This document shows positions 1 to 5,264 of a stretch of 17,712 nucleotides of DNA, in pieces. The notes under the pieces were generated by a model that had not been told where the DNA came from, did no database searches, and was given only the letters and a program-made list of their open reading frames with translations. The position numbers and the translations under genes are program-made. The stretch comes from an uncultured Succinatimonas sp. (GTDB lineage: Bacteria > Pseudomonadota > Gammaproteobacteria > Enterobacterales > Succinivibrionaceae): the NCBI RefSeq assembly GCF_905203285.1, contig NZ_CAJKVK010000041.1, positions 1 to 17,712 on the forward strand, read 5' to 3'. Within the stretch, counting starts at the first letter, position 1. Each line of letters opens with the position of its first letter.

Positions 1-1
1 A

Positions 2-955
2 GCTGCCGTTGGAAAAACATTGCTTCCTGAAGCTAAAGCAAACGGTATGGATATATCATTTTTTACTGCAGCAAATATTGCTTCAGGGCCTACCGGTCAA
101 ATTATTCCGCCTTCAAACGGAATGATTGTTTATTCAGTAGTAAGCGGTGGAACATCAATTGGTGCTTTATTCCTTGCAGGCTATATTCCAGGTATCTTAA
201 TGGGACTTGCATCAATGCTCGTTGCTGCAATTTACTTTAAGCTTCATCCTGAGTGGGCAGGCAAAGGCGGAATAGTAAAATTTACTTTTAAAGAAGCGCT
301 AATTGTTATTTTCCAGGCACTTCCCAGTCTTGCATTAATTATTGTAATCATCGGCGGTATTATCGGTGGACTTTACACAGCAACTGAAGCAGCTTGTACT
401 GCTGTTGTCTATGCTTTCATTCTTGCTTGTATTTATAAACAAATTAATATCAAAGTATTAAGAGAAATCGCTAAAGACACAATTGAGGTTAGCTGTTTAG
501 TCCTTTTCCTAATAGGCGCCTCGACTATCATGTCTTATGTACTTGCATATACTCAGCTGCCTAAGATTATTTCAGAAAGCATTTTGGGAGTAACTCAGAG
601 CCCTGTCATTATTTTACTTATCATGAATGTAATATTACTTATTGTAGGTATGTTCATGGATTTGACTCCTGCTCTGTTAATTTTTACTCCTATTTTCCTT
701 CCTATTGCAGTACAAATCGGCATGGATCCTATACATTTCGGTATTATGATTATGTTTAACCTCTGTGTAGGAATCACCACACCTCCTGTTGGCGCAGCTT
801 TGTTTGTCGGTTGCAGTATCAGCGGACAATCAATCGAGACGGTTACAAAGAAGCTCATTCCTTTCTTTATCGCTATCATCAGCGCATTGGTCTTAGTCAC
901 ATTCATCCCTGAACTATCATTAACCATACCGCGTATGGCGGGAATGATTCAGTAA
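2..955 (+). CDS. TRAP transporter large permease (DctM-like), 5'-truncated by window edge
   Basis: This is the large membrane subunit of a tripartite ATP-independent periplasmic transporter. It carries an organic acid across the inner membrane using an ion gradient, together with a small permease and a periplasmic binding protein. The reading frame is open to the left edge, so the start is outside; 317 residues are visible of the roughly 425-430 usual for the family. Near the visible start are LLPEAKANGMD and then a TGQIIPPSNGMIVY segment, the conserved 'IPPS' region of DctM proteins. The rest is almost continuous hydrophobic helices, with the late GITTPPVGAALFVG motif typical of the family. 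The partner subunits would lie upstream. The dehydrogenase gene follows after 29 bases, so the pair may be co-expressed. The substrate cannot be read from the sequence: C4-dicarboxylates, sugar acids or small hydroxy/sulfo acids are all possible. Confidence 0.93.
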   Translation, partial: AAVGKTLLPEAKANGMDISFFTAANIASGPTGQIIPPSNGMIVYSVVSGGTSIGALFLAGYIPGILMGLASMLVAAIYFKLHPEWAGKGGIVKFTFKEALIVIFQALPSLALIIVIIGGIIGGLYTATEAACTAVVYAFILACIYKQINIKVLREIAKDTIEVSCLVLFLIGASTIMSYVLAYTQLPKIISESILGVTQSPVIILLIMNVILLIVGMFMDLTPALLIFTPIFLPIAVQIGMDPIHFGIMIMFNLCVGITTPPVGAALFVGCSISGQSIETVTKKLIPFFIAIISALVLVTFIPELSLTIPRMAGMIQ

Positions 956-984
956 ATAATGATTAATGTGTAGGAGTAAAAAAA

Positions 985-2172
985 ATGAATAATTTCAATT
1001 TTTGCAGACCAACAGACTTTTACTTCGGAAAAGGGCAAGAAAACGAAGTAGGAAATATTTGTAAAAAATATAACGCCCACCATGTTCTGTTACATTTTGG
1101 TGGAAAATCAGCCCTTAAATCAGGCCTTATAGACAAAGTTGAACAAATTTTGATTGAATCAGGACTTGAGTGCACTCGTCTAGGCGGAGTTCTTCCTAAT
1201 CCGCGAGCAGATCTGGTTTATGAAGGAATAAAACTTTGTAAAAATAAAGGTATTGATTTAATTCTCGCTGTCGGAGGAGGCAGCGTTATTGACAGTGCTA
1301 AAGCTATCGCAATGGGAGTTCCATATGAAGGAGATTTCTGGGACTTCTTTATGGGAGGAAAAATTCCTCAACAAACGCTTCCTGTAGGGTGTATTCTTAC
1401 TATTGCAGCAGCAGGATCTGAAGGCTCAAACAGTTGCGTTATTGAAAAAGAAGTAAACGGTATCATCAAAAAGAAAGGATGCAACTTGCAAAGCAATGTT
1501 TGTACTTTTTCAATTTTAAACCCTGAGCTTACACAAACAGTGCCTCCTTTTCAGACTGCTTGCGGAGCCTGCGACATAATGTGCCATGTAATGGAAAGAT
1601 ACTTTACCAACACTAAAGATGTAGAACTTACAGATGAACTTGCAGAAGGCGTCTTAAGAACTATGGTAAAAATGTTGCCACGAGTCATGAATAATCCTAA
1701 AGACTATGAAGCTCGTGCTGCTATTATGTGGGCATCAACTTTAGCCCATAACAATCTTCTTGGCGTAGATAGAGAACAAGATTGGGCAAGTCATCGTATT
1801 GAACATGAACTTTCGGCTCTTTATGACTGTGCCCATGGTGCCGGGCTTGCAGTCGTGATGCCAGCATGGATGGATTATGTTTATAAACACGATATCATGC
1901 GTTTTGCTAAATTTGCCAATAGAGTTTTCGGCTGTGCTATGGATTTTAGTGAACCTGAAAATACAGCCAAAAATGGTATTAAAGCTTTAAGAAATCTCTG
2001 GAAAGAAGCGAAATTACCGCTTAACTTCGAAGAACTGGGAGCTAAAAAGAAAGATATTCCCGTACTTTTAAATAACATCGGGGATGAAAATCATACCGAA
2101 GGGCATTTTGTTGTATTAAATAAACATGATATTGAAGCTATTTTAAACATAGCCGCAGAATATCAAAGCTAA
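985..2172 (+). CDS. iron-containing alcohol dehydrogenase (group III, butanol dehydrogenase/YqhD-like)
   Basis: A 395-residue NAD(P)-dependent oxidoreductase that interconverts an alcohol and an aldehyde or ketone in the cytoplasm. The dinucleotide-binding GGGSVIDSAKAIA stretch is at residues 97-109. The metal ligands of the family can be placed as D197 and H201 (CDIMCHVMERYF), H270 (DWASH) and H284 (DCAHGAGLA). The H270-to-H284 spacing of 14 matches YqhD-type enzymes. The length is normal and nothing is missing. The ATG is preceded by AGGAG at 972-976 with a good spacing. It follows the TRAP permease gene closely and ends just before a strong terminator, so it is probably the last gene of a transport-plus-catabolism operon. 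That suggests it acts on the imported compound or a breakdown product, which is inference. Butanol, lactaldehyde or another short-chain aldehyde are all possible substrates; sequence alone does not decide. Confidence 0.93.
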   Translation: MNNFNFCRPTDFYFGKGQENEVGNICKKYNAHHVLLHFGGKSALKSGLIDKVEQILIESGLECTRLGGVLPNPRADLVYEGIKLCKNKGIDLILAVGGGSVIDSAKAIAMGVPYEGDFWDFFMGGKIPQQTLPVGCILTIAAAGSEGSNSCVIEKEVNGIIKKKGCNLQSNVCTFSILNPELTQTVPPFQTACGACDIMCHVMERYFTNTKDVELTDELAEGVLRTMVKMLPRVMNNPKDYEARAAIMWASTLAHNNLLGVDREQDWASHRIEHELSALYDCAHGAGLAVVMPAWMDYVYKHDIMRFAKFANRVFGCAMDFSEPENTAKNGIKALRNLWKEAKLPLNFEELGAKKKDIPVLLNNIGDENHTEGHFVVLNKHDIEAILNIAAEYQS

Positions 2173-2187
2173 TATTTTCCTATCCTC

Positions 2188-2224
2188 AAAGAGAACTATG
2201 CGCATTACATAGTTCTCTTTTTTT
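2188..2224 (+). terminator. rho-independent terminator after the alcohol dehydrogenase
   Basis: A perfect 13-base inverted repeat (AAAGAGAACTATG at 2188-2200 and its complement at 2208-2220) has a 7-base loop and continues into a run of T up to 2224. It begins 15 bases after the dehydrogenase stop codon and would end the TRAP/dehydrogenase transcript. Confidence 0.9.
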
Positions 2225-2323
2225 ATATTCACTCCTAAAATAATCAAGCTGTCCATTAGGATCTAATAAGAATTTTCAATAAATTCAAATTATTCTTTTT
2301 ACAATTACTAAAAAAATAACAAA

Positions 2324-2352
2324 TTTAAATCAAAGGACTCGTACGCTATAAT
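2324..2352 (+). promoter_or_regulatory. probable sigma-70 promoter of lpxL
   Basis: A perfect TATAAT -10 box lies at 2347-2352, with a weak -35 box TTTAAA at 2324-2329, 17 bases apart. The start codon is 26 bases after the -10 box. The -10 box sits inside an 8-base inverted repeat, CTATAATT (2346-2353) and AATTATAG (2363-2370), which could serve as an operator. Confidence 0.55.
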
Positions 2353-2378
2353 TAATGTAATAAATTATAGGGCGCTAA

Positions 2379-3410
2379 ATGACACAGAAAAAAATATCAT
2401 TACATACTTCTTTTTCCAAAAGACAAAAGCAGCACAGAACCGTAAACCGCAATAAAGGTTGGGGCAAGGGATTAACTGAAAAAGCCGTTTTTACCCGTAA
2501 AATGCTTTACCCGACTTTTTGGGGTGCATGGCTTGCCGTTTTTACTTTATATATAAGCGTCAAATTAATTCCCTATCCTCTTTTAATGAAGCTCGGCAAA
2601 TCCTTGGGTAAAATAATGGCCCGAGTCATCAAAGGAAGACGCTATATCGTTGACTGCAATTTAAAACTTGCCTTTCCGCAAATGACTGATAAAGAACGTG
2701 CCGAGCTTGCAGAAAAAATCTTTGAAAACTCAGGTATGGCAGTTTTTGAAACCGGAATGGCTTGGTTTTGGTCTGACAAAAAGATTTTAAAATATACCAT
2801 TATCGATGATGAAGAGTTAGAACGCGCCCGCGCTATTGCCGCAAGTGACGCGAGGATCCTGGTTTTAACCTGCCATTTCGTTACGCTTGAGCTTATGGCA
2901 AGAATGTACGCTCTTACCATCAAACCGGGAGTCGGGGTTTATCGTCCGTCCGATCATCCCGTGTGGGAGTATGCCCAAGTTAAAGGTCGTTTAAAATCAA
3001 ATCTTGCTTTAGTTGACAGGGCAGATCCGCGCACCATGATAAGAGCTTTAATGAAAAGCCTTCCTATATGGTACGCACCCGATCAGGACTATGGACGTAA
3101 AGTTTCTATTTTCGTGCCTTTTTTTGCTGTGGAAAAAGCTGCCACGGTTACCGGAGTTCACGATTTATCTAAAATTAAAAACACGCTGATTCAGCCTTCC
3201 TGGACCATTCGCGTAAAAGACGGTTACCGCCTTTACGTATCGGCTCCCCTTGACAATTTCCCTACGGACGATGAAGTTGCCGATACCGCACGCTGCAACA
3301 AAGTAATCGAAAATATGATTAAAATTGCTCCTGAGCAATATCTGTGGCTGCATCGACGCTTTAAAACCGTGCCTGACGGTGAGCCGTCCCGCTATCCGGA
3401 GATTAAGTAA
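2379..3410 (+). CDS. lpxL: lipid A biosynthesis lauroyl-type acyltransferase (LpxL/HtrB family)
   Basis: Inner-membrane acyltransferase that adds a secondary fatty acyl chain, normally from acyl-ACP, to the Kdo2-lipid IVA core during lipid A synthesis. The H-x4-E catalytic motif of the family is H166/E171 in HFVTLELMAR. Further family hallmarks are YAPDQDYGRK (residues 232-241) and the late WLHRRFKT. One membrane segment spans about residues 48-66. The protein has 343 residues, about 35 more than E. coli LpxL (306), because of a basic N-terminal extension rich in K and R. The chosen ATG has a GGG-rich Shine-Dalgarno a few bases upstream and sits just behind the TATAAT box, so the extension is likely real, although a later start cannot be excluded. 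LpxM and LpxP are close relatives and the acyl chain specificity cannot be read; lpxL is the best guess. The lipoprotein gene follows after 6 bases, which suggests an envelope operon. Confidence 0.9.
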   Translation: MTQKKISLHTSFSKRQKQHRTVNRNKGWGKGLTEKAVFTRKMLYPTFWGAWLAVFTLYISVKLIPYPLLMKLGKSLGKIMARVIKGRRYIVDCNLKLAFPQMTDKERAELAEKIFENSGMAVFETGMAWFWSDKKILKYTIIDDEELERARAIAASDARILVLTCHFVTLELMARMYALTIKPGVGVYRPSDHPVWEYAQVKGRLKSNLALVDRADPRTMIRALMKSLPIWYAPDQDYGRKVSIFVPFFAVEKAATVTGVHDLSKIKNTLIQPSWTIRVKDGYRLYVSAPLDNFPTDDEVADTARCNKVIENMIKIAPEQYLWLHRRFKTVPDGEPSRYPEIK

Positions 3411-3416
3411 TAAAAA

Positions 3417-3812
3417 ATGATGAAAAAGACTTTTTTGCTTATAAGCACTGCCGGAGCTTTTCTTCTCTCAGGATGCGTAAGTGATTTTGAGCGCAATATA
3501 GCTTATAAAATTGTTACCGCTCTGCCTCAAGAAGTTCAAGGATGTGAATTTATTGCCGATGTTGACACTACTCCGCGCGCAACAGTCAATAATGCCCGTT
3601 TTGATTTAAAGCTTCAGGCTGCTAAATTAGGTGCGACCCACGTAGTGGAAACCCATGCTTATGCAGCCCCCATAGGCTTATATTTTTCACCCGACGTCGG
3701 CGTCGCACTTTCAGGCCGCGCCTACATTTGTCCTGAAGGCATAGGACCTAAAATGTATGAAGGCCCGCGCATTCCGGGAGCTCCGCGCCCTACACTGCAA
3801 AAACCAAACTGA
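3417..3812 (+). CDS. small lipoprotein, YjeI/DUF4156-like
   Basis: A 131-residue predicted lipoprotein. The N-terminus has a KK-containing head, a hydrophobic stretch and a lipobox LSGC, so C19 would be lipidated after signal peptidase II cleavage. The mature part contains the pattern 'LQAAKLGATHVVE...GRAYICPEG', which resembles the compact domain of E. coli YjeI (DUF4156), where an 'AAxxGAxxV' helix precedes a C-terminal '(Y)xC' strand. Two cysteines besides the lipobox one, in QGCEF and AYICPEG, could form a disulfide. The C-terminal tail is proline-rich. Function is unknown. The gene follows lpxL by 6 bases and has no clear Shine-Dalgarno of its own (the nearest GGAG is about 15 bases away), so translation is probably coupled to lpxL. 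The family link is by recollection of the pattern; a different small-lipoprotein family remains possible. Confidence 0.75.
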   Translation: MMKKTFLLISTAGAFLLSGCVSDFERNIAYKIVTALPQEVQGCEFIADVDTTPRATVNNARFDLKLQAAKLGATHVVETHAYAAPIGLYFSPDVGVALSGRAYICPEGIGPKMYEGPRIPGAPRPTLQKPN

Positions 3813-3834
3813 CAAGATTAAGACAAAAAACTTT

Positions 3835-3858
3835 AAAGGCGGGATCGTTCTGCCTTTT
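3835..3858 (+). terminator. possible weak terminator after the lipoprotein gene
   Basis: A 6-base stem, AAAGGC at 3835-3840 and GCCTTT at 3852-3857, has an 11-base loop and only a short T stretch after it. It lies 22 bases past the lipoprotein stop codon. The stem is short, so the call is tentative. Confidence 0.35.
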
Positions 3859-3867
3859 ACATGTTAG

Positions 3868-3880
3868 CTATCACTGATAG
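3868..3880. promoter_or_regulatory. tetO-like 13-base palindrome in the convergent gap
   Basis: CTATCACTGATAG is a 6-base inverted repeat around one central base. It equals the core of a classical tet operator read on the other strand, but the outer operator bases do not match and no TetR or tetracycline pump gene is in the window. It sits between the lipoprotein gene and the antitoxin gene, which converge here. No function is claimed. Confidence 0.3.
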
Positions 3881-3959
3881 TATTGCATGCCTTGTTATTT
3901 TTATAGAGCCGGCAATGTAGCAAGCTAATTAGAAACAAAAGACATATGTTTCGATAAAC

Positions 3960-4262
3960 TTAAGTATGCGTCGCTTGCGTAAATGTTAAATTGAAGCCCA
4001 GAGCCTTAAAAACTTTGCAGATAGTACGAAACTCAGGATTGCCTTCTCCTGAAAGAGCCTTATAAAGGCTTTCTCTAGCTAAACCTGTTTCATTAGAGAC
4101 TTTACTCATTCCCTTCGCTTTAGCAATTAACCCTATAGTTTTAGCTATTAAAGAACCGTCTCCGGGATCTTCTTCAAATGCAGCACGTAAAGCGTCGTTA
4201 TAATCGTGTTCGTTCTTTAGGAAGTCTAAAGGGTCAAATTTACTTATAGTTATTTTTTCCAT
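3960..4262 (-). CDS. antitoxin of a type II toxin-antitoxin module, HI1420-like HTH protein
   Basis: A 100-residue DNA-binding antitoxin of the Xre-type helix-turn-helix family found downstream of RelE-like toxins (the HI1419/HI1420 type). The N-terminus ISKFDPLDFLKNEHD is the part that usually contacts the toxin. The C-terminal half holds the HTH, in which GMSKVSNETGLARESLYKAL matches the recognition region, followed by GNPEFRTICKVFKALGF. The frame is intact and the length normal. The start is supported by AAGGAG at 4271-4276, eight bases before the ATG. The 3' end of the toxin gene overlaps its first 13 bases, the usual arrangement for such modules. The protein would repress its own operon, probably through the palindrome at 4575-4590. 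Because the adjacent toxin is broken, the antitoxin may now be an orphan. Confidence 0.88.
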   Translation of the reverse strand: MEKITISKFDPLDFLKNEHDYNDALRAAFEEDPGDGSLIAKTIGLIAKAKGMSKVSNETGLARESLYKALSGEGNPEFRTICKVFKALGFNLTFTQATHT

Positions 4263-4563
4263 AATGAAATCTCCTTAGATGACAAAATTTCTCGCGCTTT
4301 ATTTATATCATCTCTTTGAGTGGATTTATCTCCTCCTATCAATAGCAATAAAATCACTTCTCCTTTAAACGTAAAATACAAACGGTAGCCTGGACCGAAG
4401 AAACATCTGGCTTCATACAAATCATTATCTATATGTTTTATGTCTCCTAAATTTCCATCCTCCATGCGTAAAATTCGTTACATAATGCGATATTGGCTTT
4501 GTCTATCTCTAAGAGACTGCAACCAATTTTTAAAAAGATTGGTTTTTCAATGATGTATTTCAT
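4250..4563 (-). pseudogene. broken RelE/HI1419-like toxin gene (frameshift plus in-frame stop)
   Basis: The last 71 codons, from MEDGNLGDIK to the end at 4250, match the C-terminal two thirds of HI1419-type RelE toxins, including the GPGYRLYFTF and LLLIGGDKSTQ motifs. The missing N-terminus can be found upstream in pieces. ATG at 4563-4561 opens MKYIIEK, the usual family start. The frame then needs one extra base in the A run at 4543-4547 to continue as TNLFKNWLQSLRDRQSQYRIM, and a TAA at 4480-4478 (codon 29) interrupts just before RILRMEDGNLGD. The internal ATG at 4465 has no Shine-Dalgarno. Two independent lesions make an active toxin unlikely; a truncated protein lacking the first strand and helices of the RelE fold would not be expected to work. 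The overlap with the intact antitoxin gene is preserved. Confidence 0.8.
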
Positions 4564-4571
4564 AATATATT

Positions 4572-4600
4572 ATTGTAATCTATAAATTACAAATTTTCAA
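4572..4600 (-). promoter_or_regulatory. promoter and likely autoregulatory operator of the toxin-antitoxin module
   Basis: On the minus strand, TTGAAA (4600-4595) and TACAAT (4577-4572) are 17 bases apart, a strong sigma-70 match. Between and partly over the boxes lies GTAATTTATAGATTAC (4590-4575), a palindrome with only one mismatched pair. The -10 box ends 8 bases before the ATG at 4563, so the message would be almost leaderless. An operator placed between the -35 and -10 boxes fits autorepression by the antitoxin. Confidence 0.6.
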
Positions 4601-4632
4601 AAAATTCGAGATTCACTTGTACTTTTACATCC

Positions 4633-5142
4633 TTATACACAGTCAATGTGATAAGCATCATCAATCAAAATGTAGTTATAATTTCGGGAGATGCATTGCT
4701 CCAAGTTATAGTCATTTACTTTTAACATCTCCTTTAAATTGATGTCGGAAAACAAACGTTTTTCTATGACATTCTCAAATCTAACAATATCCTCAAAATG
4801 AGTTTCTACATATTTTCTAGAGAATATCAAGCAGACATACTTAATTTGCTGCAGTTCTTCAGCAGAAAAATCTTGTTCCCAAGCAAACGGGATATAGCAT
4901 CCCTCCACAATCAAGTTTTGTGAGTTTTCAATACAAGTTGTAATCATTCCCCTAACAATCGGCCACACATATTGCGTAATTTCCGCATCGGGACTTTCGG
5001 CAGTAAAACTGCATTTTCCGCTTTTAATAAGCCCCATTTTCAAATGGTCTATTGACAGGTAGGGATATTTGTACTTTTCCAGCAGTCTTTGCGCCAACAA
5101 GGTTTTACCGGTATGAGTGTCACCCGCAATTAAAATGATCAT
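4633..5142 (-). CDS. small P-loop nucleoside-triphosphate-binding protein, kinase-like
   Basis: A 169-residue cytoplasmic protein with a Walker A motif GDTHTGKT at residues 7-14, directly after a hydrophobic first strand (MIILIA), as in small P-loop kinases. The following LLEKYKYPYLSIDHLKMGL and the later LIVEGCYIPF and YNYILIDD strands fit a compact nucleotide-kinase-like fold. Such proteins are often labelled adenylate-kinase-like or zeta-like ATPase. No substrate can be assigned. From memory the closest relatives are in Firmicutes; together with its AT-rich coding sequence and its place beside a decaying toxin-antitoxin locus, this suggests horizontal transfer, which is inference. No good Shine-Dalgarno is visible before the ATG, but the start is supported by the position of the P-loop. 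It lies on the same strand as glnE, 122 bases beyond its stop and past a terminator-like hairpin. Confidence 0.75.
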   Translation of the reverse strand: MIILIAGDTHTGKTLLAQRLLEKYKYPYLSIDHLKMGLIKSGKCSFTAESPDAEITQYVWPIVRGMITTCIENSQNLIVEGCYIPFAWEQDFSAEELQQIKYVCLIFSRKYVETHFEDIVRFENVIEKRLFSDINLKEMLKVNDYNLEQCISRNYNYILIDDAYHIDCV

Positions 5143-5196
5143 GAATTACAAAATCTTTCTTTTGTGAAACTTTAAACAGGCTTTGCCAATCCGCCC

Positions 5197-5241
5197 AAAA
5201 AGCGCAGCGAACTCTTTTTCGGCAAGTCAGCCGCGCTTTTT
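5197..5241 (-). terminator. terminator-like hairpin downstream of glnE
   Basis: A 9-base inverted repeat, AAAAAGCGC at 5197-5205 and GCGCTTTTT at 5233-5241, encloses a 27-base loop. Read on the minus strand, the right arm comes first and the left arm ends in a T run just past the glnE stop at 5265. The loop is long for a classic terminator. The hairpin is symmetric, so it could act in both directions. Confidence 0.5.
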
Positions 5242-5264
5242 TATTTGCTTTTTACGTCTAATGT

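Noticed and set aside
4250..4465. 71-residue frame that could be called a complete RelE-type toxin
   Set aside because: It lacks the first third of the family, its ATG has no Shine-Dalgarno, and the missing part is recognisable upstream in broken frames, so it is treated as the end of a pseudogene.
4521..4547. Hairpin AACCAAT/ATTGGTT followed by T on the plus strand, resembling a terminator
   Set aside because: It lies inside the remnant of the toxin gene, with no plus-strand gene ending there; most likely incidental to the coding sequence.
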